In this document: positions 1 to 6,164 of the stretch, one piece after another
Layout: every line of letters starts with the position of its first letter
How positions within the stretch are numbered: position 1 is the stretch's first letter
Source: an uncultured Pseudomonadota bacterium
Lineage (GTDB): Bacteria; Pseudomonadota; Gammaproteobacteria; Methylococcales; Methylomonadaceae
Assembly (NCBI GenBank): GCA_903931355.1
Contig: CAIZCB010000133.1
Span: 1-6,691, forward strand
Length of the DNA stretch: 6,691 nt
Direction of reading: 5' to 3'
Position numbers and translations under genes: made by a program
The notes under the pieces: model-generated
Database searches by the model: none
The model's input: the letters and a program-made list of their open reading frames with translations, nothing else
Told to the model about the DNA's origin: nothing

Positions 1-36
1 ATCGTTTAAATTGGCTAAAGTTAACTGATGCAGCAT
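1..36 (-). CDS. Start of a further gene, cut by the window edge
   Basis: An ATG at 36-34 lies directly against the TAA stop of the SMR transporter gene and opens a frame that stays open for all 12 codons to the window edge (peptide MLHQLTLANLND). The abutting stop and start suggest translational coupling with the transporter gene. No clear Shine-Dalgarno sequence precedes it. The fragment is too short to assign a family, and an open stretch of this length could occur by chance. The position, strand and codon style match a real downstream gene. Confidence 0.4.
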   Translation of the reverse strand, partial: MLHQLTLANLND

Positions 37-363
37 TTATTCAACGTCGCTGAGTTTTAAACCGACAATGCCGATGATAATCAGCAAAATCGACGACAAA
101 CGATTCCAATCAGCCGGTTCTTTGAATAAAAACAAACCAATAATCGCCACGCCCACCGCGCCGATGCCAGTCCAAACCGCGTAAGCCGTGCCCAATGGCA
201 AGGTTTTCAGCGCCAGCATCAGTAAATAAAAACTACCTAACCCCGAAAAACAGGTCACGACACTCGGCCATAACTTGGTAAAGCCTTCGTTAAATTTCAG
301 GCTTAAAGCAAAAATAATTTCCGAAAAACCTGCCGCTAACAACAGCAACCAACCTAAATTCAT
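37..363 (-). CDS. SMR-family small exporter, Gdx/SugE-like
   Basis: A 108-residue, four-helix inner-membrane transporter of the small multidrug resistance family, closest in sequence style to the Gdx/SugE clade. Members of that clade work as dual-topology dimers and export guanidinium or quaternary cations in exchange for protons. The central essential acid is Glu15, after Gly12. The clade block GTAYAVWTGIGAVG is intact in helix 3, and a GLKLS motif ends helix 4. The Trp three residues after the Glu, usual in Gdx proteins, is Phe18 here, so the substrate is less certain than the clade suggests. I chose ATG at 363 and not the TTG just before it, because AGG lies seven bases upstream of the ATG. 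No guanidine riboswitch is recognisable upstream. It may be transcribed from the leader region at 364-486. Confidence 0.9.
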   Translation of the reverse strand: MNLGWLLLLAAGFSEIIFALSLKFNEGFTKLWPSVVTCFSGLGSFYLLMLALKTLPLGTAYAVWTGIGAVGVAIIGLFLFKEPADWNRLSSILLIIIGIVGLKLSDVE

Positions 364-396
364 CAAGATACCTAACTGTAATGCAAAAAATGGCGG

Positions 397-480
397 CTAT
401 TTTACCGACATAAAACGGGGAATGCGGAAAATAGACATATCAAGATTCAGCACAACGTCAATTTCCTCTGCTTGATTCAC
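397..480 (-). other. Short 27-codon ORF in the transporter leader region
   Basis: A GTG-initiated frame of 27 codons (starts VNQAEEIDVVLNLD, ends SVK) lies between the restored DUF4276 stop and the SMR gene and ends about 33 bases before the transporter start. No good ribosome binding site precedes the GTG, and a stop codon lies immediately upstream. It could be a leader peptide, a remnant of a gene, or chance. I recognise no family and list it only to describe the 123-base gap. Confidence 0.2.
434..461 (-). promoter_or_regulatory. Possible sigma-70-like promoter for the SMR gene
   Basis: On the minus strand TTGACG (461-456) matches five of six bases of a -35 box. Sixteen bases later TATGTC (439-434) is a weak -10 candidate with three of six matches. 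The position about 70 bases before the transporter ATG suits a separate promoter after the ATPase/DUF4276 pair. The weak -10 makes this tentative. Confidence 0.25.
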
Positions 481-486
481 TTATAT

Positions 487-1063
487 TTAATTTTCAGCCT
501 CACAAAGAGTGATCAATTTATTAATTCCAGCAAGCAACACATTAAAACTATGCGAACGATTTGAGCCATCTACTTTAAGAAAGGCGGAAATAGCTCGAGA
601 ACCAGATACTTTTTCATATTGATTTTGAGTAAGCCGTTTTAACTCTTGAGCAGCATTGGATAATGCATCTGGAGTACGATACTTCTTGTCATTCTGTTTT
701 TTTTGCCAAATTGGCGATACCTAAGCCATGCTCAACCGCATTAAGATCGCCCAAATAGAAACTTTCTAATTCAGTACACGCAATACGCACTAAGGTCGCT
801 TGTTGCTTACCGCTATCAATCACTTTTTGCATCAATTGTTGTTTTATACTCGGACCGTCGCCACCATCTTTATCGCGCATAACCAGAAAAACTGTATTAG
901 GTAATCGCCAGCCTTGTAAGCGTTTTTGCAATTGTTTTTCTAAATCTTGTTTACCTTCAAAAACTAAATATCGAGTATTAATATGAGCGGGTAATAGTTT
1001 TGGCAGCACACCTTTCAGCATTTCCTCTGCCGAACGCTCTTCTAGCAAAAACACTAGATTCAT
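487..1063 (-). pseudogene. DUF4276-family (TOPRIM-like?) protein, frameshifted at A8
   Basis: As written, the frame runs from ATG at 1063 to a TGA at 691-689 (124 residues), which is short for a DUF4276 protein (usually about 190-220). The break follows eight A's (minus strand 704-697). Removing one A restores an open frame to the TAA at 489-487, giving 191 residues. The restored C-terminus carries a family-like SRAISAFLKVDGSNRSHSF stretch. Acidic positions recall a TOPRIM arrangement: E8/E9 after the first strand, D64-K-D66 with D69, then E98/E100 and G105-D106. That a nuclease-like fold is present is inference. Its start overlaps the ATPase stop by ATGA, with GGAG about ten bases upstream, so the two are translationally coupled. 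The break could be a true mutation, a phase-variable tract, transcript slippage, or a homopolymer sequencing error. Confidence 0.8.
697..704 (-). repeat. A8 homopolymer at the DUF4276 frame break
   Basis: Eight consecutive A's on the coding strand (GCA AAA AAA ACA) sit exactly where the frame is lost. Seven or ten A's would join the two parts. Ordinary -1 ribosomal slippage would give the wrong frame; a +1 or -2 shift, or a transcript lacking one A, is needed. Confidence 0.85.
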
Positions 1064-2247
1064 TCAGGATCTACTCCATCAAAAAAACCTTGTTTCCAGA
1101 GATAGCCCATTTGATCACCATCCGCCATATAAGCGGCAATTTGCTCATCTAAAGCAGCTCTTTTAATCTCGGTATACCCATTATTTTTAACTAACCAAAA
1201 CACTTCATCCAATTCAGTCGCATTTAAAAAGTCAGGCGAATGAGTGGAAACAAACACTTGTCCACCGCGTCTTGAATACGCTCTAAACTCTTCAGCCAAT
1301 TCAGTGAGTAGTCTTGGATATAGTTGATTTTCAGGCTCCTCTACACACAATAACGGGTGAGGTTGAGGATCATAGAGTAGCGTTAAATATGCCAGCATTT
1401 TAATCGTGCCATCTGAAACATATCGCGCCAAAAATGGATCTTCAAATGCACCATCTTGAAATTTAAGCAAGACCCGACCTTCCTCAGTGGTTTTCGCCTC
1501 AACCTTACTAATACCAGGTACTCGGTGTTTGATTTTATTCACAATTTCGTCAAACACTTTACGATGAAATTGATATAAATATTGAATCACTAACGAAAGG
1601 TTTTCACCCTCCCTCGATAAATGTTCGGCATAACTAGCTTCTTGTTCTGGTCTGGCTTTACTAATATGAAAATCCGACACATGCCAGTTCTCAATTAAAT
1701 TCCCCAAAGCAACTACCGCAGGAAATCGCTCAAATTGAGCCAAACCTTTAACCGCTAAAATATCCGGCGATTTTAGCGATTGCTCTTCCCTTTTTAATTC
1801 AGTGACATCACGAATTGAATCTAATTCATTGGTTACAGCAACGCCCTTTCCTTCGCCAAAATCTAAGAAATGCCAAGGTTGCCCTCCGCTCCCACGGCGA
1901 TATTTTAAAATTTCCCTTTCAACATAAGCTTTTCCATTGCGTTCGTTTATTTTTAATAAATAAGTCACTAATGGACTTGCCGGATTATCACGAAACTTAA
2001 TTTCAAACTCGATCGGACCTTCGCTATTACGACTCTTAACCTCTTGATAACCACGACTACCACCTTGTTTTAAAAGCGCGGTATTCACATTGGTAGTGAG
2101 TGCATCTTTTAAAAAACCAAAGACATTAAATAGTGTGCTTTTACCGGTACCATTGGCACCAACGACAACACAAAAAGCCGGAATATCTTGCATTTCAACA
2201 TTCTGAAAGGCTTTAAAGTTTCTAATTCGTAAGGCTTCAATTTTCAT
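1060..2247 (-). CDS. AAA family ATPase, OLD/ABC-like, no nuclease domain
   Basis: A 395-residue cytoplasmic ATPase of the AAA_21/OLD-like group with an SMC/ABC-type head. It opens with the typical lead strand (MKIEALRIRNFKAF). Walker A is GANGTGKST (30-38). A long middle insertion follows, then an ABC-signature-like SDGTIKM (278-284), Walker B with catalytic Glu (LLCVEEPEN, 299-307; E303/E304) and the switch His in STHSPDF (334-340). No TOPRIM domain follows the ATPase, so a partner must supply any effector activity; the overlapping DUF4276 gene is the obvious candidate. Paired ATPase/effector genes of this layout occur in antiphage modules (PARIS AriA/AriB is the known analogy), but a defence role here is inferred. 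The gene starts 19 bases after the preceding stop, with only a weak ribosome binding site. It appears AT-richer than sucCD or nadE. Confidence 0.9.
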   Translation of the reverse strand: MKIEALRIRNFKAFQNVEMQDIPAFCVVVGANGTGKSTLFNVFGFLKDALTTNVNTALLKQGGSRGYQEVKSRNSEGPIEFEIKFRDNPASPLVTYLLKINERNGKAYVEREILKYRRGSGGQPWHFLDFGEGKGVAVTNELDSIRDVTELKREEQSLKSPDILAVKGLAQFERFPAVVALGNLIENWHVSDFHISKARPEQEASYAEHLSREGENLSLVIQYLYQFHRKVFDEIVNKIKHRVPGISKVEAKTTEEGRVLLKFQDGAFEDPFLARYVSDGTIKMLAYLTLLYDPQPHPLLCVEEPENQLYPRLLTELAEEFRAYSRRGGQVFVSTHSPDFLNATELDEVFWLVKNNGYTEIKRAALDEQIAAYMADGDQMGYLWKQGFFDGVDPE

Positions 2248-2266
2248 AATAGCTTATTTACTTACC

Positions 2267-3364
2267 TTAGTTATTCGACACAGGATGATGACTAATATAA
2301 GACCTCGCCAACTTCCGCAAGCCATTCGCTGAAATTTCTAATCCCAACGGTGCGCCAATCGATTCAATTTCGTACATCACATCAGTCGCGGCGATTAAGG
2401 TTAAATAACGCAAGCTTTCCGCACCGGGCAATTGTTTAGACGCGGTTCGCAATACAGGCCCCAACTTATCCCAAGATTGATTAAAAAACACTCGAACTGG
2501 GTCATTTTTACCGATTTCGGCTTGGGTTAAACCTTCTTCAAAGGCAACCCCCGCTTCTTGCATCAATTCCTGCAAAGTCGCTTTGGTTTCTGCCGATTGT
2601 GCGTCTAGCGGCGGTTGATCTAAGCTTTTTTCCAAGGTTAATTGCCAGCCCAACCAAGCCGATTGCCATTGTTGCAACTCGTCTGGTGAAAAAGCCGCCA
2701 CCGGCGTTTTTGAGGCTTTCTTGGTTTTTAAACCGTTAAAACCAATTGATAACTGCAAGGCTTTGTCGTTGGCTTCGACTTTTTTAAAGCGCAAGCTATT
2801 GACTACTTCGTTCAATTTATCGCTGTCGTCGGCATCAATATAAGAGGCTAAAGTTTTGATAATCTCAGGGCGGGATTCGTTAAGGTCGATTTTTAACTCC
2901 GCCAATTTAGGTTGCACGGCTTTATTGATTAAATCTTGCAGCTGACCGATGTTGAGCGCCTGACCGTTGTTATCAAAGGCGTTGATCTGGGTGACGGGAA
3001 AATTTAAGACATTGCCGCTGGCATCCAAAGTTGGCTTTTGAAAGGTTTGCAATACCCCGCTCCATTCAACCGCTGGAATACATTTACCACCCAGCGTCAT
3101 GCCGATACGCGCATGAAGATTGTTATCAATTTTGACTTGGCCTTGTTCGCCATCAATTTTCGGATTGGATAAATCCAAAAAGCTGCATTGCTTACCATCT
3201 TTCCAAACCCGCGCTGTGCCACCTTCGCCGGTATAAAGCTGGCTCATCAAGACATTACGAATCAAACCGTAATCCATTGGCACCGAAAGTTTGGTTTCTG
3301 CGGCATGGCTGGTGGCTGCCAGCGTCAAACCAGCGGCGAGGAATAAACTGCGTAAAGTGGCCAT
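2267..3364 (-). CDS. Exported protein of unknown function, nadE-linked
   Basis: A 365-residue protein I do not recognise. The N-terminus is a standard Sec signal peptide: basic Arg5, a hydrophobic stretch (about 7-17) and a likely signal-peptidase I site after SHA or SHAA (20-22), which places it in the periplasm. Only two cysteines are visible, C60 and C95, and could form one disulfide. Residues about 25-135 look beta-rich. About 138-175 and 228-355 look mostly helical, with a Trp cluster (QQWQSAWLGWQ, 231-241). No membrane segment follows the signal peptide and there is no lipobox. The start is set by AGGAG at 3375-3371, six bases before the ATG. A longer frame upstream overlaps the conserved nadE C-terminus and is not credible. 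The 13-base gap to nadE implies one transcript. A lipid-binding (TULIP-like) fold is a guess. Confidence 0.75.
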   Translation of the reverse strand: MATLRSLFLAAGLTLAATSHAAETKLSVPMDYGLIRNVLMSQLYTGEGGTARVWKDGKQCSFLDLSNPKIDGEQGQVKIDNNLHARIGMTLGGKCIPAVEWSGVLQTFQKPTLDASGNVLNFPVTQINAFDNNGQALNIGQLQDLINKAVQPKLAELKIDLNESRPEIIKTLASYIDADDSDKLNEVVNSLRFKKVEANDKALQLSIGFNGLKTKKASKTPVAAFSPDELQQWQSAWLGWQLTLEKSLDQPPLDAQSAETKATLQELMQEAGVAFEEGLTQAEIGKNDPVRVFFNQSWDKLGPVLRTASKQLPGAESLRYLTLIAATDVMYEIESIGAPLGLEISANGLRKLARSYISHHPVSNN

Positions 3365-3370
3365 ATAAAT

Positions 3371-3375
3371 CTCCT
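3371..3375 (-). promoter_or_regulatory. Ribosome binding site that fixes the exported protein's start
   Basis: AGGAG lies six bases before the ATG at 3364, in the gap after the nadE stop. It supports this start over the in-frame ATG further upstream inside nadE, and the signal peptide begins exactly at this ATG. Confidence 0.85.
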
Positions 3376-3377
3376 GA

Positions 3378-4997
3378 TTAATTAAGCTCGGCAATCCCGC
3401 GATAGCCAGATGAAATAGGATAACGACGATCACGACCAAAAGCCCGCGGCGTAATGCGAATGCCTGGGGGCGATTGCCGGCGTTTGTATTCGTTACGATC
3501 AACCAAGCTAATCGCCCGCACCACCGCCTCTTGCGGATAGCCTAAAGCGATAATCTCGCTGGCTGATTTATCTTGCTCAATATACAAGGCCAAAATCGGG
3601 TCCAAAATCGGGTAAGGCGGCAAAGAATCTTCGTCTTTTTGATCGGGCGCTAATTCGGCTGACGGTGGACGAGTAATTACCCGCTCTGGAATCGCCTGCG
3701 ACAAAGTATTGCGGTATTCGGCCAATTGATAAACCAGTAATTTTGAAACGTCTTTCAATGGCGCAAAACCACCCGCCATGTCGCCATATAAAGTCGCATA
3801 ACCAACGCTCATTTCGCTTTTATTACCGGTAGTTAACAGCAACTTGCCTTGTTTATTCGACATCGCCATTAACAATACACCACGGCAACGGGCTTGGATA
3901 TTTTCTTCGGTAGTATCTTTTTTGCTACCAGCGAATAAAGGTTCCAGCATTTGATTAAACGCCAACACCGCTGGTTCAATCGCGATGGTGTGATGTTTAA
4001 CCCCCAGCCACTCAGCTTCTAAACGCGCATCTTGATTACTCATGTCTTGAGTGTAACGCGATGGCATTAACACCGCTTCGACCTTATCCGCACCCAAAGC
4101 ATCGACTGCCAAAGCCAAAACCAAAGCCGAATCAATACCGCCCGACAAACCTAAAATCGCGCCTTGAAAACCGTTTTTACGCACATAGTCTTTAATCCCC
4201 AATACCAAAGCTTTGTATTCACTCGCTACCGTTTGGTAATGCGGCGCAATACTGGCGGGCTGCGGTTGTTGATCGACTAATTCAACCACCGCTAACTGTT
4301 CCTCAAATTCGGCAGCACGGAAACTGACTGCACCGTGTTGATCCAACACAAATGAAGCGCCATCAAAAATCAGCTCATCTTGTCCACCAACTTGATTGAC
4401 ATAAACCAACGGCAAACCGGCTTGTTTAACCTGTTCGCCAATAATTTCTTCACGTTGATGCACTTTGCCGGCGTGGAATGGCGAGGCATTCAGCGCCAAA
4501 ATAATCTCAGCACCGGCTTCACGGTTACGAGCAATAATCCCTGCTTGCCAAATATCTTCACAAATCGTCAGCGCCAGCTGGGTGTTTTTCACCTCAATCA
4601 AGCACAGCTGATGACCCGCATTGAAATAGCGCTGTTCATCAAAGACGCCGTAATTTGGCAACGCTTGTTTGTGATATTCGGCCATCACTTGACCATTGGA
4701 CAATGCCAAAGCGCTGTTATACAAGCGTTTGCCGTGTTGTTGAGGAGAACCAATCACCGCGACGATGCCTTGTGTATGCAACTTAATTTCATCGACCGCC
4801 GCTTGGGCTTGGCGAATAAAATCAGGTCGCAATAGCAAATCTTCCGGTGGATAGCCGGTTACCGATAACTCAGGAAACACCACCACATCGGCTTGCTGCT
4901 GTTTCGCCTCGGCGATTGCAGCAATGATTTTGGCGGTGTTGGTTTTTATATCGGCAACCGTGAAATTCAGCTGCGCTAAAGCAATTTTGATCGACAT
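3378..4997 (-). CDS. nadE: Glutamine-dependent NAD+ synthetase
   Basis: A 539-residue cytoplasmic enzyme for the last step of NAD biosynthesis: it adenylates nicotinic acid adenine dinucleotide with ATP and amidates it using ammonia from glutamine (EC 6.3.5.1). The N-terminal nitrilase-type glutaminase domain (about 1-245) has the full triad Glu43 (FPELSVTGYP), Lys110 (YHKQALPNY) and Cys146 (LTICEDIW). The C-terminal synthetase domain (about 255-539) has the ATP-pyrophosphatase P-loop SGGIDS (285-290), TTGNKSE (389-395) and the RPPSAEL segment (443-449). The length is normal for the two-domain form, unlike the short ammonia-dependent enzyme of E. coli. The start fits the conserved N-terminus (KIALAQLNFTVADI), although no Shine-Dalgarno sequence precedes it. 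It is followed closely by the exported-protein gene. No sign of damage. Confidence 0.98.
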   Translation of the reverse strand: MSIKIALAQLNFTVADIKTNTAKIIAAIAEAKQQQADVVVFPELSVTGYPPEDLLLRPDFIRQAQAAVDEIKLHTQGIVAVIGSPQQHGKRLYNSALALSNGQVMAEYHKQALPNYGVFDEQRYFNAGHQLCLIEVKNTQLALTICEDIWQAGIIARNREAGAEIILALNASPFHAGKVHQREEIIGEQVKQAGLPLVYVNQVGGQDELIFDGASFVLDQHGAVSFRAAEFEEQLAVVELVDQQPQPASIAPHYQTVASEYKALVLGIKDYVRKNGFQGAILGLSGGIDSALVLALAVDALGADKVEAVLMPSRYTQDMSNQDARLEAEWLGVKHHTIAIEPAVLAFNQMLEPLFAGSKKDTTEENIQARCRGVLLMAMSNKQGKLLLTTGNKSEMSVGYATLYGDMAGGFAPLKDVSKLLVYQLAEYRNTLSQAIPERVITRPPSAELAPDQKDEDSLPPYPILDPILALYIEQDKSASEIIALGYPQEAVVRAISLVDRNEYKRRQSPPGIRITPRAFGRDRRYPISSGYRGIAELN

Positions 4998-5003
4998 GGT
5001 TTT

Positions 5004-5009
5004 ATTTTA
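5004..5009 (-). promoter_or_regulatory. Possible -10 box just before nadE
   Basis: TAAAAT on the minus strand matches five of six bases of a -10 box and ends six bases before the nadE ATG. A start point seven bases downstream would give a nearly leaderless transcript, in line with the lack of a ribosome binding site. No convincing -35 box lies 16-18 bases upstream, so this is weak. Confidence 0.2.
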
Positions 5010-5046
5010 AAAACTGATAAAGTTTCGCATTGCGAAGCTGTTTTAA

Positions 5047-5066
5047 TGTCGGTTCTCGCACCGACA
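5047..5066. repeat. 7-bp hairpin, TGTCGGT/ACCGACA
   Basis: Perfect inverted repeat 5047-5053 with 5060-5066 around a six-base loop (TCTCGC). Component of the element between sucD and nadE. Confidence 0.75.
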
Positions 5067-5071
5067 GGCGA

Positions 5072-5105
5072 GTTACTTTCTTTTGCATGGCCAAAAGAAA
5101 GTAAC
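5072..5105. repeat. Perfect 14-bp hairpin, GTTACTTTCTTTTG stem
   Basis: GTTACTTTCTTTTG (5072-5085) and its exact reverse complement (5092-5105) flank a six-base loop CATGGC. It is the most regular simple hairpin in the window. On either strand the stem is not followed by a U-rich tail. Confidence 0.9.
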
Positions 5106-5163
5106 CAAAGAAAAGGCCACCCGACCGCCGCTTGATTCCTGCGCTCCGAAGCTTTTGCTGGGG

Positions 5164-5197
5164 GTTGGCAAAAGGGACTTCCTGTCCCTTTGCCAAC
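5164..5197. repeat. Inner hairpin, GTTGGCAAAAGGGAC stem with one bulge
   Basis: GTTGGCAAAAGGGAC (5164-5178) pairs with GTCCCTTTGCCAAC (5184-5197) around TTCCT: 14 base pairs with a single bulged A. Nested in the 17-bp stem. Confidence 0.85.
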
Positions 5198-5217
5198 TTG
5201 CCGCATCCATGCGGCAA
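5198..5217. repeat. Inner 9-bp palindrome, TTGCCGCAT/ATGCGGCAA
   Basis: Perfect inverted repeat (5198-5206 with 5209-5217) with two central bases, directly next to the previous hairpin. In single-stranded form the innermost pairs must open to give a four-base or larger loop. Confidence 0.85.
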
Positions 5218-5297
5218 CCCTAACGGGCTATTCCCAGCAAAAGCTTCGGTGCTCGGCGCGGCAGACGGGAACATAATAAGCCTCAAACTAACATCAT

Positions 5298-6164
5298 TTA
5301 AAAACAAGCACGCATCGCTGCGCCAATATCGGAAGGTGAGCTAACCATTTGCACGCCAGCGGCTTGCATGGCGGCGATTTTACCGGCTGCTGTGCCAGCA
5401 CCACCGGTGACAATCGCGCCAGCGTGACCCATGCGTTTGCCCGGCGGTGCGGTTTGTCCGGCGATATAACCGACTACCGGTTTGGTGACATGGGCTTTGA
5501 TAAATTCCGCTGCCAATTCTTCGTCGTTACCGCCAATTTCACCAACCATGACAATGCCTTGAGTTTGTTCGTCAGCTTGAAATCGGCTTAAAACGTCAAT
5601 GAAATTCATGCCATGAATCGGGTCGCCACCAATCCCCACGCAAGTGCTTTGCCCTAAACCTTGTTGGGTGGTTTGATGCACCGCTTCGTAAGTTAAAGTG
5701 CCTGAACGCGAAACGATGCCAATTTTGCCAGCTAAATGAATATGACCGGGCATGATGCCGATTTTGCATTGACCGGGGGTAATCACGCCGGGGCAATTGG
5801 GGCCAACTAATAAGGATTGAGTGCCTTGCATCGCGGCTTTTACCCGCAACATTTGCAACACCGGAATGCCTTCGGTAATACAAACGATTAATTCAATCCC
5901 CGCATCAACCGCTTCTAAAATCGCATCAGCAGCAAAAAACGGTGGTACATAAATCATGGTCGCCGTTGCACCGGTCGCTTGTACTGCTTGTTGCACCGTA
6001 TCAAAAACCGGTAAGTCTAAATGGCTAGAACCGCCACGACCTGGGGTAACACCACCAACTAATTGCGTGCCATAAGCCAAGGCTTGTTGGGAATGGAAAG
6101 TGCCTTGTTTGCCGGTAAAACCTTGGCAAATTACCCGAGTATTTTTATCAATCAAAATGCTCAT
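5298..6164 (-). CDS. sucD: Succinyl-CoA synthetase, alpha subunit
   Basis: A 288-residue subunit, full length for the family. With SucC it interconverts succinyl-CoA and succinate in the TCA cycle, coupled to ADP or GDP phosphorylation, in the cytoplasm. The N-terminal CoA-binding Rossmann domain carries [10 protein letters not shown] (15-24) and GGVTPGRGG (37-45). GPNCPG (121-126) holds the CoA-contacting Cys124. GEIGG (208-212) supplies Glu209, and [10 protein letters not shown] (242-251) contains the phosphorylated His247. All key residues are present. The start overlaps the sucC stop by ATGA and is preceded by GGAGG with a seven-base gap (6176-6172), so translation is coupled and strong. 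The gene ends just before the hairpin-rich element. Confidence 0.98.
   Translation of the reverse strand: MSILIDKNTRVICQGFTGKQGTFHSQQALAYGTQLVGGVTPGRGGSSHLDLPVFDTVQQAVQATGATATMIYVPPFFAADAILEAVDAGIELIVCITEGIPVLQMLRVKAAMQGTQSLLVGPNCPGVITPGQCKIGIMPGHIHLAGKIGIVSRSGTLTYEAVHQTTQQGLGQSTCVGIGGDPIHGMNFIDVLSRFQADEQTQGIVMVGEIGGNDEELAAEFIKAHVTKPVVGYIAGQTAPPGKRMGHAGAIVTGGAGTAAGKIAAMQAAGVQMVSSPSDIGAAMRACF

Larger units (their letters stand above)
5146..5249. repeat. Perfect 17-bp long-range stem enclosing two hairpins
   Basis: CCGAAGCTTTTGCTGGG (5146-5162) pairs without mismatch with 5233-5249, across 70 bases. The interior contains the hairpins at 5164-5197 and 5198-5217, giving a cruciform or multi-branch structure in DNA or RNA. 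Confidence 0.85.
5021..5270. repeat. Multi-hairpin palindromic intergenic element
   Basis: Almost the whole gap between sucD and nadE is made of inverted repeats. They are, in plus-strand order: an 8-bp stem (5021-5038, one G-T pair), a 7-bp stem (5047-5066), a perfect 14-bp stem (5072-5105), and a perfect 17-bp outer stem (5146-5162 with 5233-5249) that encloses two more hairpins (5164-5197 and 5198-5217). Outside the 17-bp stem, CCCGACCGCCGC (about 5120-5131) is partly complementary to GCGCGGCAGACGGG (about 5257-5270). From memory, sequences with the same GTTACTTTCTTTTG...CAAAAGAAAGTAAC and GGGACAGGAAGTCCC blocks recur between genes in several gammaproteobacteria, which would make this a REP-like or MITE-like repeat. 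I could not check that here. No stem is followed by a T-run on the transcribed strand, so it is not a standard terminator. It may still shape transcript ends or stability downstream of sucD. Confidence 0.75.

Noticed and set aside
364..486. Guanidine (ykkC-type) riboswitch before the SMR gene
   Set aside because: None of the conserved motifs of guanidine-I, -II or -III aptamers could be found by eye in the leader.
687..706. Programmed -1 ribosomal frameshift at the A8 run
   Set aside because: A -1 shift leads to the wrong frame; the needed change is one base skipped (+1) or two repeated (-2).
689..1063. The 124-residue DUF4276 frame as a complete natural short protein
   Set aside because: The following bases, shifted by one at the A8 run, encode a matching family-like C-terminus to a good stop, so a frame break is the better reading.
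3365..3502. 46-residue N-terminal extension of the exported protein
   Set aside because: It lies inside the conserved C-terminus of nadE in another frame. The AGGAG site and the signal peptide both point to the ATG at 3364.
4380..4835. 151-codon plus-strand ORF opposite nadE, and similar plus-strand ORFs opposite sucD and sucC
   Set aside because: They are antisense shadows of strongly conserved genes, with no ribosome binding sites or recognisable products.
5072..5105. Intrinsic terminator for sucD
   Set aside because: The stem is strong, but no U-run follows it on the transcribed minus strand, and it lies about 190 bases past the sucD stop inside a larger repeat.
4976..5344. Overlapping ORFs on both strands across the sucD-nadE gap (for example 5002-5307 minus and 5132-5344 plus)
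   Set aside because: They follow the inverted repeats, overlap one another and the ends of sucD or nadE, and lack ribosome binding sites or any recognisable domain. The structured repeat explains the open frames.
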